From positions 1 through 43,645 of IMG/VR virus record IMGVR_UViG_3300001847_000418: 43,645 nucleotides of DNA; one strand, written 5' to 3'. A program made the translations under genes and the position numbers. Position 1 is the first letter of the stretch. Each line of letters begins with the position of its first letter. Positions 31,817 to 39,108 of the stretch are shown here, piece by piece. Under the pieces are notes generated by a model, which was not told the origin of the DNA, searched no databases, and worked only from the letters and a program-made list of their open reading frames with translations. The DNA comes from a virus.

Positions 31817-32524
31817 CTAGTGCTTTCGCACACCGATATGAAAGTGTTTCTTGTCCACGCAGGCACTGCATTGGCTGCAATCCTCGATGCATTGCAGCGT
31901 GGCGTTGGGATTATCGATGGCAAACACACCATCGAACCGGTCGTACTGATCCGCCCAGATACCCTTGTCGTCCGACAGCAGGACGACGAAGTTATCTGGG
32001 CGATGTGAGAAGTCCAACTCGATGGACTTGGTGTACGCATAGAACTTGATGGTTCGGCCAATCGACCGGCGCATCTTGCGGATACGGTCAGCAACCCGCA
32101 ACCAGATGTCGAGGTAACGCTGGTTGTAGAAGTCACCGGCCTCATGCACCCGGATCTTGGTGACCTTGACCTTACGAAACCGCACAACCTGCATGACGAG
32201 GTTGAACAACCGCTCCTCAAAGTCATCCTCAAGGCTGGCATGAAGGTTGCGGGTGCGGCTCTCGATCACACCGGGGTACATACGCTCTGCTTTGAGGGCG
32301 TAGCACCAACCGATCTTGCCACCGTTCTGATTGAACGTGGCACAACCCTGGAGCTTGGCACCAGGGCAGGTAACGAGCGCCGGGATATTCCAGATCGCCG
32401 TCTCGTACGGCAACTTCATGTTGCCGAGTGAGAAACCGATCTCACCGTCCGTGATCGTGATGGTACGGTGCTTGTTCGGAGAGGTCAGGGGTTTCTTGTA
32501 GATGCGTTCAACGGTTGCAGTCAT
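31817..32524 (-). CDS. GP88-family protein
   Basis: A 235-residue protein of the phage 'gene product 88' type. It shows the family pattern: SLGNMKLPYETAIWNIPALV, then TCPGAKLQGCATFNQNGGK and WCYALKAER, with the Cys spacing of this family, then KVTKIRVHEAGDFYNQRYLD and IKFYAYTKS. The end has CSQCSACVDKKHFH, another metal-type cluster. Biochemistry is unknown; the several Cys residues could hold an iron-sulfur or zinc centre. AGGAG lies 7 bases before the ATG. Confidence 0.75.
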   Translation of the reverse strand: MTATVERIYKKPLTSPNKHRTITITDGEIGFSLGNMKLPYETAIWNIPALVTCPGAKLQGCATFNQNGGKIGWCYALKAERMYPGVIESRTRNLHASLEDDFEERLFNLVMQVVRFRKVKVTKIRVHEAGDFYNQRYLDIWLRVADRIRKMRRSIGRTIKFYAYTKSIELDFSHRPDNFVVLLSDDKGIWADQYDRFDGVFAIDNPNATLQCIEDCSQCSACVDKKHFHIGVRKH

Positions 32525-32561
32525 ATACTCCTCCGACTGTGTCTAACAGTCCACTGACTTA

Positions 32562-32592
32562 GGGTGCGGGCCGCTCATAACGACCCGCACCC
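32562..32592 (-). terminator. GC-rich hairpin after zinc-ribbon gene
   Basis: A perfect 9-bp inverted repeat (GGGTGCGGG 32562-32570, CCCGCACCC 32584-32592) with a 13-base loop stands 6 bases past the stop at 32598. There is no clear T-run. It probably ends or stabilises the upstream transcript and resembles the long stems in the right arm. Confidence 0.5.
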
Positions 32593-32597
32593 ATATG

Positions 32598-32789
32598 CTA
32601 CTTGCGCTTCTTGTACGATGGCAAGCGGTAGCACCGCTCCAAATGCTCGCGGTCCTCATCCACCGTGTCACATAGGACAGCGGGCATGGGACTTAGCTTG
32701 CTTGGAGCGGTGACCCAGCCGACATCGCAGTGTTTACAGTAGAACACTGCGAGTTCGACACAGGTTGCGCCACATCGTGGGCAGTTCAT
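32598..32789 (-). CDS. Zinc-ribbon protein
   Basis: A 63-residue protein; ATG 32789 has AAAGGAGA 4 bases upstream. It carries two CxxC pairs (MNCPRCGATC and YCKHCDVGW), the layout of a one-zinc ribbon that binds nucleic acid or protein. The end is basic (YRLPSYKKRK). The start overlaps the stop of the next upstream gene (ATGA). Confidence 0.7.
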   Translation of the reverse strand: MNCPRCGATCVELAVFYCKHCDVGWVTAPSKLSPMPAVLCDTVDEDREHLERCYRLPSYKKRK

Positions 32790-32995
32790 AAGTCTCCTTT
32801 CAATGACCGATCCGTCCAGTCCGTCTGGACCCAATTATTCTCAGGCTCGTACTGTTCAATCACAGCCGTCACCGTGAACCCGTGGTCGCTCAAGTTGCAC
32901 GCCTCAAGCGCCGCCTCAAGCATGTCGTCGATACCCGTCTGGTCATCAGCGGCCAGCACCTCGACCATGAACACCTGTTTAACGAGCGTTGGCAT
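32786..32995 (-). CDS. Small hypothetical protein
   Basis: A 69-residue protein; ATG 32995 has GAGGAGG upstream. One beta-alpha-beta-like acidic domain (VFMVEVLAADDQTGIDDMLE, then a helix and GFTVTAVIEQYEPE), resembling a ferredoxin-like small fold. No family was recognised. It overlaps neighbouring genes at both ends. Confidence 0.6.
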   Translation of the reverse strand: MPTLVKQVFMVEVLAADDQTGIDDMLEAALEACNLSDHGFTVTAVIEQYEPENNWVQTDWTDRSLKGDL

Positions 32996-33155
32996 TGCGT
33001 ACCTCCTCAAACAACCGAGAAAACGTCTCAATAATCTCTTTCGCTACGGTGTCGATGTCATCATCGCTGAAGCCGATAGGCTCGTTGTTATCGTAGAAGT
33101 CCTGCTTAGCAGCAATAATGTGGTACACCAGCTTTTCTAACCGAGTTAGACGCAT
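32979..33155 (-). CDS. Small helical hypothetical protein
   Basis: A 58-residue protein from ATG 33155 with GAGGAGG upstream. It is nearly all helical (MRLTRLEKLVYHIIAAKQDF and DIDTVAKEIIETFSRLFEEV). A longer open frame 5' of this ATG overlaps the next gene and has no ribosome binding site. The function is unknown. Confidence 0.6.
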   Translation of the reverse strand: MRLTRLEKLVYHIIAAKQDFYDNNEPIGFSDDDIDTVAKEIIETFSRLFEEVRNANAR

Positions 33156-33165
33156 GCTGTCCTCC

Positions 33166-33372
33166 TCACCACCGTAGATCACGGGGCATACTTTCATAGA
33201 TACGGTCGCACTCACCTTCCATAACCATGGCAAGTGGGATCTGTCCTTCCAACCGGGCACGCACCGCCAACAGTTTCCTGCTGGCATACACCCGGTATGC
33301 GTCCGGTTGATCAGGGTCAACCGTCACCGATTGCAACTCCGTCTGGTCCATACAATCAAGGTTCTTCTTCAT
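33166..33372 (-). CDS. Small hypothetical protein
   Basis: A 68-residue protein with AAGGAGG before its ATG. It has a polar start (MKKNLDCMDQTELQ) and a helical second half (AYRVYASRKLLAVRARLEGQ). No motif was recognised. It stands alone between short neighbours with 10-base gaps. Confidence 0.6.
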   Translation of the reverse strand: MKKNLDCMDQTELQSVTVDPDQPDAYRVYASRKLLAVRARLEGQIPLAMVMEGECDRIYESMPRDLRW

Positions 33373-33383
33373 CGTCGTCCTCC

Positions 33384-33773
33384 TTAGATCGGGCAGTTAC
33401 CCTGCCAGAACTCACGAACATCGTCCTCGGTTTCGTCCTCTTCCAAGTCACCGTACTCAACGAACTTGGCCTCACCGGTTTCGATCAGCCGCTCAATGTC
33501 ACGGGCGTTGTAATAGTCACCGTCGCCCGTGTACCCGCACAGGTCACTGTGAATACTGTCCTGCTCGTACTCGTCAACACCGTCAACGAAGTCGATGTTG
33601 ATGTACAGCGGTGTCAGGAAGTACATCTTCTCCTGCGAGCAGATGTAAGTGACGAGATTACGGTCGAACATGTAGACCGTATATAACCGAGCGACCTGCG
33701 GCACGTTGTTCAGGTACTCCGTCTCGTCCAGCTCGATGGCCGTCCACTTCTGCTTGATCAGTTCTTTATTCAT
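33384..33773 (-). CDS. Acidic hypothetical protein
   Basis: A 129-residue protein from ATG 33773 (an in-frame GTG lies 9 bases earlier), overlapping the upstream gene's stop. Strongly acidic, especially at the end (GDLEEDETEDDVREFW). There are aromatic strands in the middle (MYFLTPLYINIDFVDGVDEY). A DNA-mimic role is conceivable given the charge, but nothing specific supports it. The family was not recognised. Confidence 0.6.
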   Translation of the reverse strand: MNKELIKQKWTAIELDETEYLNNVPQVARLYTVYMFDRNLVTYICSQEKMYFLTPLYINIDFVDGVDEYEQDSIHSDLCGYTGDGDYYNARDIERLIETGEAKFVEYGDLEEDETEDDVREFWQGNCPI

Positions 33774-34041
33774 ACGTCTCACCTCTCACGTTTAACTCGT
33801 CGATCACATCTTGCAGCTCCCGCCGCAGAAACAAATCGACCGACGTGTCATCGATCACGTCGGTCAGAAACCGCTTAGCATCTGGGTATAGGTCAATGAG
33901 TGGTTCTGTTTCCTCCTCCTTCACGATGGTGAAGAACTCTTTGGCTATAGCCTTGCACCGGGACAAGTCCCATGTGCTGTACTTGTTCGCCGCATACTCC
34001 AGTAACAGAGCAAGCTGGTGCTCCTGTTGTGATCGCAGCAT
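33766..34041 (-). CDS. Hypothetical acidic helical protein
   Basis: A 91-residue protein with GGAGGAG before the ATG. Helical throughout, with acidic stretches (FFTIVKEEETEPLIDLYPDA). No Cys, no membrane segment, no recognised motif. Coupled to the next gene by an 8-base overlap. Confidence 0.6.
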   Translation of the reverse strand: MLRSQQEHQLALLLEYAANKYSTWDLSRCKAIAKEFFTIVKEEETEPLIDLYPDAKRFLTDVIDDTSVDLFLRRELQDVIDELNVRGETYE

Positions 34042-34069
34042 GTGTCACTCCTCCATATAACTGCGGTAA

Positions 34070-34252
34070 TTACGACTTTGCGTTGACGAACTCGACGGCC
34101 ATACGGGCCGCAGCATCGTCGGTGAGCCGGTGGAATTGGCGGCAGTTGTCGCACGCCTCAATGGCGTTGATGCCATCGTCCCGCTCGCTGATGATCCAGC
34201 ACCGACCCCGACACACGGGGCAGGCATCGGAACTCGTCAATTTGTTGGGCAT
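34070..34252 (-). CDS. Zinc-ribbon protein
   Basis: A 60-residue protein with AAGGAGGG before ATG. Two CxxC pairs (DACPVCRGRC and EACDNCRQFH) form a likely zinc ribbon. The rest is a short helix (DDAAARMAVEFVNAKS). It resembles the other small zinc proteins of this arm, such as 32598-32789. The partner is unknown. Confidence 0.7.
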   Translation of the reverse strand: MPNKLTSSDACPVCRGRCWIISERDDGINAIEACDNCRQFHRLTDDAAARMAVEFVNAKS

Positions 34253-34282
34253 ATTGCCCTCCTTTCTGTATAATGGTTGTTA

Positions 34283-34462
34283 TTACGTGGTAGGGGCCAA
34301 GCCGCCTGGTGTGATGGTCCAGCTTTCGATCTCGTCGTCCACGTCGGTGAACCCCTCGCCCATGACACGGGTTTCGATGGCGTAACAGAGTGCCGCTACT
34401 ACCCGGTTAAGCGTTTCCTGGTTCTCCGTTTTGACTTCGATTAGCACGGTTCCTTTGAGCAT
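34283..34462 (-). CDS. Small hypothetical protein (59 residues)
   Basis: A frame from ATG 34462 behind AGGAGGAG at 4-base spacing, ending at TAA 34283-34285. The product starts MLKGTVLIEVKTENQETLNR, continues VVAALCYAIETRVM and ends with an acidic segment and GGLAPTT. The strand-helix pattern and strong ribosome binding site support a real gene. It fills the gap between 34252 and 34487. No family was recognised. Confidence 0.65.
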   Translation of the reverse strand: MLKGTVLIEVKTENQETLNRVVAALCYAIETRVMGEGFTDVDDEIESWTITPGGLAPTT

Positions 34463-34486
34463 CTGCTCCTCCTATCGTGATAACGG

Positions 34487-34696
34487 CTATTTGTCCGATG
34501 GGTACAGCACATCCAGCGGGTCAGCCGGTGCGGTATAGAAGTACCCATCGTCACCCGACCGGATCGCCGGTCGAGCGGGGAACACGGACTTGATTGAACC
34601 GTCGGCAAGCACCGTCTCCCCGATCTTCCGGGGCCAACCGTCACGGTCCTTACCTACCTTGGCGTACACCTTCTCAAGCTGCTCCTCTGTTGCCAT
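34487..34696 (-). CDS. Small hypothetical protein
   Basis: A 69-residue protein from ATG 34696 with AGAGGAG upstream. It has a helical start (ATEEQLEKVYAKVGK) followed by a turn-rich part (GSIKSVFPARPAIRSGDDGY). No family was recognised. It overlaps the end of the next upstream gene by 23 bases. Confidence 0.6.
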   Translation of the reverse strand: MATEEQLEKVYAKVGKDRDGWPRKIGETVLADGSIKSVFPARPAIRSGDDGYFYTAPADPLDVLYPSDK

Positions 34697-34862
34697 CCGT
34701 AATCTCCTCTGCTTCGATGCCGAACTCTCGGCCATCTAATTTGTCCACGCACTCACCTTCGCCTTGACGAGCGAGTTCGATTGCATCATCCTCGCCGTCA
34801 GCATCTTCGACAAGATAAACATCGGTGCGCTCATAGGTGTGATACACATAGTAGCTAGGCAT
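34674..34862 (-). CDS. Small hypothetical protein
   Basis: A 62-residue protein; ATG 34862 is preferred over 34871 because AGGA stands about 9 bases before it. Tyr-rich strand at the start (MPSYYVYHTYERTDVYLVED), then an acidic helix (GEDDAIELARQGEGE). This beta-alpha layout is common among small phage accessory proteins. No family was recognised. Confidence 0.55.
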   Translation of the reverse strand: MPSYYVYHTYERTDVYLVEDADGEDDAIELARQGEGECVDKLDGREFGIEAEEITDGNRGAA

Positions 34863-35088
34863 TGTCGTCATCCTCACTCTCTTCAATGAGACTGGTATCA
34901 CCATGCACGCTGAGGATTACAAGCTGCTCAAGCCGATCAACATCGACAATCTCGTAACTGATGTCCATCAGCAGCTTAGTGTCGGTGGCCAGCACCGATA
35001 AGAGATCCAGAAACTCTTCGTGGCTGTTGTTAACCATTTCTTCTAAGGACACCTTGACCTCGTATATCTGATAGTTAGCGTTAACCAT
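34855..35088 (-). CDS. Small hypothetical protein
   Basis: A 77-residue protein from ATG 35088 with AAGGAGG upstream. It starts with a strand (VNANYQIYEVKVSLEEMVNN), followed by a helix and a strand (RLEQLVILSVHG), and ends very acidic (LIEESEDDDNA). The start overlaps the preceding gene's stop. The function is unknown. Confidence 0.6.
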   Translation of the reverse strand: MVNANYQIYEVKVSLEEMVNNSHEEFLDLLSVLATDTKLLMDISYEIVDVDRLEQLVILSVHGDTSLIEESEDDDNA

Positions 35089-35440
35089 TGGTAACCTCCT
35101 TGGTATTGTCAATGAACCGTAGCTTGAACAACTCTTCGATCGCGTCGATGTCGATCTGATCGACGCTCTGCGACTCACCGTCGAAGTTAGTCGACGTGAT
35201 GAAGCAGTTGCCCACGATCACGTCGTAACCGACGTTGATGTTGGGCTCGAGCCCGATGAGCTTACCGTTCTCATTGAGAACGTAGCTCAGACCGGGGATG
35301 TAGTTGAACCGGTCATCCGCTACGGCGGCGTACTCGATAGGTCCGTCGACGAACTGCTGCATCGACTCCAGATCGGAGCCGATGTACTCGATGGTCGGTG
35401 CCATACCAACCCGAAATGCCATGATCTTGATCTTGTTCAT
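35081..35440 (-). CDS. DUF3846-like protein
   Basis: A 119-residue protein. The layout 'EYIGSDLESMQQFVDGPIEY', then 'YVLNENGKLIGLEPNINVGY' and 'DVIVGNCFITST' follows DUF3846 ('...e.l..lq.~VgG.ie.v.l......~NEeGk..glp.N........d.ivG...i'). Stand-alone proteins of this type are common in phages and plasmids, function unknown. A GAGGTG site lies before the ATG. Confidence 0.65.
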   Translation of the reverse strand: MNKIKIMAFRVGMAPTIEYIGSDLESMQQFVDGPIEYAAVADDRFNYIPGLSYVLNENGKLIGLEPNINVGYDVIVGNCFITSTNFDGESQSVDQIDIDAIEELFKLRFIDNTKEVTNG

Positions 35441-35443
35441 GTA

Positions 35444-35662
35444 TCACCTCACGTCTTGAAATAAACCGGCGGTGCCGTTGCAGGTATCGCACCCACTGCA
35501 TCCCGCATATCTGGGGCACGCCGACATCATGTCGGCGTAATACTCTTGTTCGCAGTCCTCGCACGCACCTTCTTCCCCGTTATTCTCGCAGTCTGTGCAA
35601 CCGTCGGTCTTAGGTACAACCGTCGGTTCGTAATCCGGTTCGTAATCATCCGGGTCTGCCAT
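35444..35662 (-). CDS. Cys-rich acidic protein
   Basis: A 72-residue protein with AAGGAGG before the ATG. Ten Cys: GCTDCENNG, ACEDCEQEY, and ACPRYAGCSGCDTCNG. They fit two zinc sites or a small iron-sulfur-like site. The N-terminus is acidic and Pro-rich (MADPDDYEPDYEPTVVPKTD). No family was recognised. Confidence 0.65.
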   Translation of the reverse strand: MADPDDYEPDYEPTVVPKTDGCTDCENNGEEGACEDCEQEYYADMMSACPRYAGCSGCDTCNGTAGLFQDVR

Positions 35663-35673
35663 GATCCACCTCC

Positions 35674-36294
35674 TTACAGGGCAACCGTATCAACGACGTC
35701 GACCCAATTCTTACCGACTTTGACCGCTTGGACTTTGTCCCGAACGGTGACAGACCAGCCACGCCGACCGTTCTTGACTTTGACAATCCAGAACTGGTGC
35801 GTGTGAGGGACCGAGCGGATGAACCCCTCGTTATAGAAGCCGATACGCACCCGCAGACCGGACTTCCATGCAGCGATGATGGACGGGTCGTATTCCTGCA
35901 TCCACTCCTGCTCGGTGCGATCCTTGCGCTGAGCGTGGTATTCCCTACATTTTTCACGCCACCGTCGAGCGTATTCATTGACATGCTCACCGTCTGTGAG
36001 CAAATCAAGGATTTGCTCAGGGCAACGGTTATTGCAAGGACCACAGGACTCGTCCATGTCCTTGTATCCCATCTCCATAACGCCGTCCGACTTGGCGAAC
36101 TTGACCATGAACACAGCGGCGAACACATACCGCTCGCCGTCTGGCCTTGTCAGCTCAACCGCTGCATAGTATTCCGACATTGAAACAAGTGCTGACTTGA
36201 GCACACGACCCTTACTTTCGGGTCGATCCCATGTACACGCTTGATCCAACCGCGCCTTGACGTTATCTGGTTTCGCAAACCACAACCAACCCAT
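35674..36294 (-). CDS. Hypothetical protein with GYKDMDES motif
   Basis: A 206-residue protein starting MGWLWF with AAGGAGG before the ATG. The central segment MGYKDMDESCGPCNNRCPEQ, then ILDLLT and YARRWREKCREY resembles a small family of phage and bacterial hypothetical proteins with 'mgyKdMdEs.gP....cP..iLdlLt' (possibly DUF6927). Its Cys pair and the following basic helix could bind metal or nucleic acid. The C-terminal part is a beta domain (RIGFYNEGFIRSVPHTHQFW). The biochemical role is unknown. Confidence 0.6.
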   Translation of the reverse strand: MGWLWFAKPDNVKARLDQACTWDRPESKGRVLKSALVSMSEYYAAVELTRPDGERYVFAAVFMVKFAKSDGVMEMGYKDMDESCGPCNNRCPEQILDLLTDGEHVNEYARRWREKCREYHAQRKDRTEQEWMQEYDPSIIAAWKSGLRVRIGFYNEGFIRSVPHTHQFWIVKVKNGRRGWSVTVRDKVQAVKVGKNWVDVVDTVAL

Positions 36295-36305
36295 GATGTG
36301 CCTCC

Positions 36306-36566
36306 TTACACGCTATAGCCCAACGCTTTGTCGTATGCCATTGCTTCGTAATCGGACTGGACCATCTTGGTCCAATCTTCCTTCGTGGTCGTTTCGTATT
36401 TAACGAACTCCTCGAACCGTTCGACACGGTAAAGCTGACCGTCCATCTCTACCAGCCAGTATTTGTCTCCGTATAAATAGTGCTCTGCGACGAACTCACC
36501 CTCAGCAATGAGGATGTACAACCGCATAGCTGTGCGCTCATCAGCGCAGTCCGTGAAGTTCACCAT
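36306..36566 (-). CDS. Small hypothetical protein
   Basis: An 86-residue protein with AGGAGGTG before its ATG, and a TGCCGT/ACGGCA stem just before that site. Aromatic-rich beta start (LYILIAEGEFVAEHYLYGDK), then a helical part (TKEDWTKMVQSDYEAMAYDK). No family was recognised. It is the first gene, reading right to left, that still shows the intergenic cassette. Confidence 0.6.
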   Translation of the reverse strand: MVNFTDCADERTAMRLYILIAEGEFVAEHYLYGDKYWLVEMDGQLYRVERFEEFVKYETTTKEDWTKMVQSDYEAMAYDKALGYSV

Positions 36567-36577
36567 GTGTCACCTCC

Positions 36578-36648
36578 TGCCGTGTTAACGGCACAGTAAT
36601 AACCGAGAGCATTAGCCCTCTGTCCAACCCACCGCACGGGTGGGCTGG
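36578..36648 (-). promoter_or_regulatory. Intergenic cassette a: long stem plus short stem at ribosome binding site
   Basis: The long stem (36624-36648, about 9 pairs with one mismatch, GCACG loop) lies 8 bases past the stop of the upstream gene. The short stem (TGCCGT/ACGGCA, 36578-36593) abuts GGAGG of the next gene. The GTCATGGG motif is absent here; TTGGACA and TTATTA stand between the stems and could be promoter-like. Confidence 0.5.
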
Positions 36649-36656
36649 CCGGAACG

Positions 36657-37163
36657 CTACATCTCGCTGCAACCTTCGATGTCTGTCTCGTAGTGCTCAG
36701 TACCTTCGTCGCTGATGTCGGCTATCTCACCGTCCTCGATACCGATGTTGCTGTAACTGACCGATTCGTCGGCGCTGATATTATCGAGCTGATCCTTGAT
36801 GGATTCCGCGACGTCATCCTCCTGACCCGGCTTGCATGTGAACTCAACCGTCACCCGGCGGGTGTATGTCACGGTGAACTCTGCCGTGTACGCCTTGGTC
36901 GCATGGTTACTGAACCACCAGTCCACTGCATGGGTGGCAATGGCTTTGCTGATCTCGTAATCGTCAGCATCCAACTCGTCGGCGTGCTCCACCACCCGCT
37001 CCAGTTCACGCCAGCGCAGACGCAAACCGAGCATACCCTCTTCGATCACCTTGTCGATGAGGTCGATGTCGCTGGGCGTCAGGTCATCGAGGTCGTTCGA
37101 CCCCGTGTACAGCCGCTTGATTGCGACGAGGGCGGCGGCTGTGTCCTTGGTGGTGTCGTTCAT
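36657..37163 (-). CDS. Hypothetical acidic protein
   Basis: A 168-residue protein; ATG 37163 has GAAGGAGA upstream, behind a CCGG stem. An in-frame ATG at 37241 also has an ideal site (AAGGAGGAAGT) and would add MPQCACTACVSTDILIVPVA and 6 more residues, so a longer or dual form is possible. The protein starts with helices (DTAAALVAIKRLY) and ends in a beta part (AEFTVTYTRRVTVEFTCKPG) and an acidic tail (EDGEIADISDEGTEHYETDI). No family was recognised. Confidence 0.6.
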   Translation of the reverse strand: MNDTTKDTAAALVAIKRLYTGSNDLDDLTPSDIDLIDKVIEEGMLGLRLRWRELERVVEHADELDADDYEISKAIATHAVDWWFSNHATKAYTAEFTVTYTRRVTVEFTCKPGQEDDVAESIKDQLDNISADESVSYSNIGIEDGEIADISDEGTEHYETDIEGCSEM

Positions 37164-37175
37164 GGTGTTCTCCTT

Positions 37176-37192
37176 CGCCGGTGCTACCGGCA
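37176..37192 (-). promoter_or_regulatory. Cassette b short stem
   Basis: GCCGG/CCGGC stem with a 5-base loop, directly before the GAAGGAG site of the 37163 start. It is the same type of element as the short stems of the other right-arm cassettes. Confidence 0.45.
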
Positions 37193-37263
37193 CAATAAGA
37201 ATGTCTGTACTAACGCACGCTGTGCATGCACATTGTGGCATACTTCCTCCTTGACAACGGCCA

Positions 37264-37294
37264 ATCAAAACGGGTACGCTTGATAGCGTACCCG
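37264..37294 (-). terminator. Terminator after gene 37308-37757
   Basis: A perfect 9-bp stem CGGGTACGC (37271-37279) / GCGTACCCG (37286-37294) with a 6-base loop. On the - strand it is followed by TTTTGATT. It lies 14 bases past the stop at 37308. This is the most terminator-like stem among the right-arm intergenic elements left of 42000. Confidence 0.7.
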
Positions 37295-37307
37295 CAACTG
37301 CTTGCCT

Positions 37308-37757
37308 TTAGAACGACTGGACTTCACCGACGCTGTCGGTATCGACCCCACTAAAGAAGCTCTTCAACCGAGCAACCGTAACCGGATCGAACGTCACCGA
37401 CTTACCTGCGATCTCACCGGTAACAGTCCAGATCCAAGCGTAGTCCACCGTGCTATAGGCGTACCCGTCTGTGCGGCTTACCGGCTCAACCGGGACAGCC
37501 ATCAGCTTAATCCCAGCCGTCTCGATCACCCTGACCGGCTCAACCTTGACAGGCAGGATGCTGGACGGCTCACCGTTGGTGAACATGACCTCGTGATACT
37601 TACCGTTGCTGTCGGTGACGACCGCAACGGCGCTGTTGTGATAGTCACCGTCCTTGTAATAACGAACGGTCGACCGTGCGAATATGGTGTACTCCACGCC
37701 GTCGAACGTGACGACGTTAGCCTTGACCGTCTTGCCATTGATCTTCGTAACTCCCAT
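37308..37757 (-). CDS. Hypothetical beta-rich protein
   Basis: A 149-residue protein with a GGAGG site directly after a TGCCGG/CCGGCA stem. Beta-rich throughout (ANVVTFDGVEYTIFARSTVR; NSAVAVVTDSNGKYHEVMFT), with a second half around DYAWIWTVTGEIAGKSVTFD. No recognised family, no membrane segment. Confidence 0.6.
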   Translation of the reverse strand: MGVTKINGKTVKANVVTFDGVEYTIFARSTVRYYKDGDYHNSAVAVVTDSNGKYHEVMFTNGEPSSILPVKVEPVRVIETAGIKLMAVPVEPVSRTDGYAYSTVDYAWIWTVTGEIAGKSVTFDPVTVARLKSFFSGVDTDSVGEVQSF

Positions 37758-37770
37758 GATGTTTGCCTCC

Positions 37771-37847
37771 TGCCGGTATCAACCGGCAACTTGCATATGC
37801 AGGGCACGGTTGCCCATGACAACGGCCCACCTTTGAGGGGTGGGCCG
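37771..37847 (-). promoter_or_regulatory. Intergenic cassette c
   Basis: Reading leftward: a perfect 9-bp stem CGGCCCACC/GGTGGGCCG (37823-37847), the motif TTGTCATGGG, a small GGGCA/TGCCC stem (37802-37815), then TGCCGG/CCGGCA (37771-37788) abutting AGGAGG. It has all parts of the recurring right-arm cassette. Confidence 0.6.
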
Positions 37848-37870
37848 CTGGCTGGATGACCGTTAGTTAG

Positions 37871-39004
37871 TTAGACCGTCAGGATTTTCTTGGCCAGTGC
37901 AAGCGCCTGGTCTTTCTTATCCTGAGAGTAGCCGTTGATGTTGGATGCCAGCCGCGCATCGAACACAGCTTCCGGCGTTTTGTCACCACGGATCGTCGGC
38001 ACATGCTCGTGGTCGAGGTAATAGGTGATGGCGTTGACCGCCGACCACAAGGTGCCGGCGCTCATGTCGGCACCGGGCTGCGTTTCGAGCAGCGTATCGA
38101 GGCGCTCGCTTGCCTCGCTGCGACCGTCACCATACTTTTCCATAGCCATGCGGAACAACTCCTGTTCCTCACGGAACCGGAGTTGCAACTTGAAGTCTGT
38201 GCTGTCGTCACCGGTCATGGCCGGGGCAGTCGGCTCGACAGGGCGTCCACGCTTGGGGAACACCTCATCGAAGATGTACTGCATCTGGCGCTGATTCAGT
38301 TCCTTGCTGGCCATGGCATTGCAGAACTCGCGGAACTCTGCTGCCTCCTTCTGAATGAGTCCCAGCTCCTGCATGATGCCAGCCGTGGCGACGTGGATAC
38401 CTTTGGTGTGGCGCAGCTTGATAACTTTGGTGGCCTGCGCCTTACCGAAGTTGATCGTGTTAGCGCATACCGCACGGATGGCGGTGATGAAAGCCCACAA
38501 CGCTGTACCGTCGTGGCCGGAATGGATGGTCAGCACCAGAATCATACCGTCGTCGGTCTTGCCGATGACAAAGCTCTCACCGATCTGCAAGGACGCACCG
38601 AACTGTGCGCCCGACTTCATGATGAACGCCGTGTCGATGATGCGCTCCTTGCCGACGATGGCGCGCAGGGCGTCGGCAAAGTTCAACACGGTATAGCTCG
38701 CCGGCTGTACCCCGACGCACACCGGCTTCATCCAACCGGACTTAGTGTGATGCTTCTGCATCAGGGACTTGTAACCGGTGTCGACGTAGATCTTCTCGCC
38801 GTCAGGCCCGGTCGAGGCAACACGCACCGGGATCTCAACGGTGGGCGCGAAGATCGTGGGGCACGACTCGATCAGCTCATCCGGGGTGGCCAGCTCGGGC
38901 CGGGGGACGAAACCGCCGTGCCAAGTGTCCCCGAAAAGGGAGCAGAAAGTGCCGTGTGCGGTAACAAGATCGACCTTTTCCAGGTTGTCGATGAGATGTG
39001 CCAT
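37871..39004 (-). CDS. DUF932 phage/plasmid-related protein
   Basis: A 377-residue protein; ATG 39004 has AGGAGG upstream. It follows the DUF932 (phage/plasmid-like TIGR03299) layout: DTGYKSLMQKHHTKSG, then FVIGKTDDGMILVLTIHSGH, IRAVCANTINFGKAQATKVI and LRHTKG. The conserved 'R.vCaNt...a......i.HT' element is present. This family is widespread on phages and plasmids; its function is not established, though some members have been linked to defence or recombination systems. It is the largest protein of the accessory arm. Confidence 0.8.
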   Translation of the reverse strand: MAHLIDNLEKVDLVTAHGTFCSLFGDTWHGGFVPRPELATPDELIESCPTIFAPTVEIPVRVASTGPDGEKIYVDTGYKSLMQKHHTKSGWMKPVCVGVQPASYTVLNFADALRAIVGKERIIDTAFIMKSGAQFGASLQIGESFVIGKTDDGMILVLTIHSGHDGTALWAFITAIRAVCANTINFGKAQATKVIKLRHTKGIHVATAGIMQELGLIQKEAAEFREFCNAMASKELNQRQMQYIFDEVFPKRGRPVEPTAPAMTGDDSTDFKLQLRFREEQELFRMAMEKYGDGRSEASERLDTLLETQPGADMSAGTLWSAVNAITYYLDHEHVPTIRGDKTPEAVFDARLASNINGYSQDKKDQALALAKKILTV

Positions 39005-39025
39005 GTCTGGCGTCCTCCTACTATC

Positions 39026-39101
39026 CCCGGCATACATACCGGGTCAGCTATACGTCAGGCTGGTGAGCCTGCAACGCCCCACCTCTGTCACAGGTGGGGC
39101 G
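39026..39101 (-). promoter_or_regulatory. Intergenic cassette d
   Basis: The long stem is CGCCCCACCT/AGGTGGGGCG (39075-39101, loop CTGTCAC on the + strand), then a small AGGCT/AGCCT stem, then CCCGG/CCGGG (39026-39043) five bases before the AGGAGG of the DUF932 gene. The loop is the same as in cassette h although the stems differ. Confidence 0.6.
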
Positions 39102-39108
39102 GTACGGA

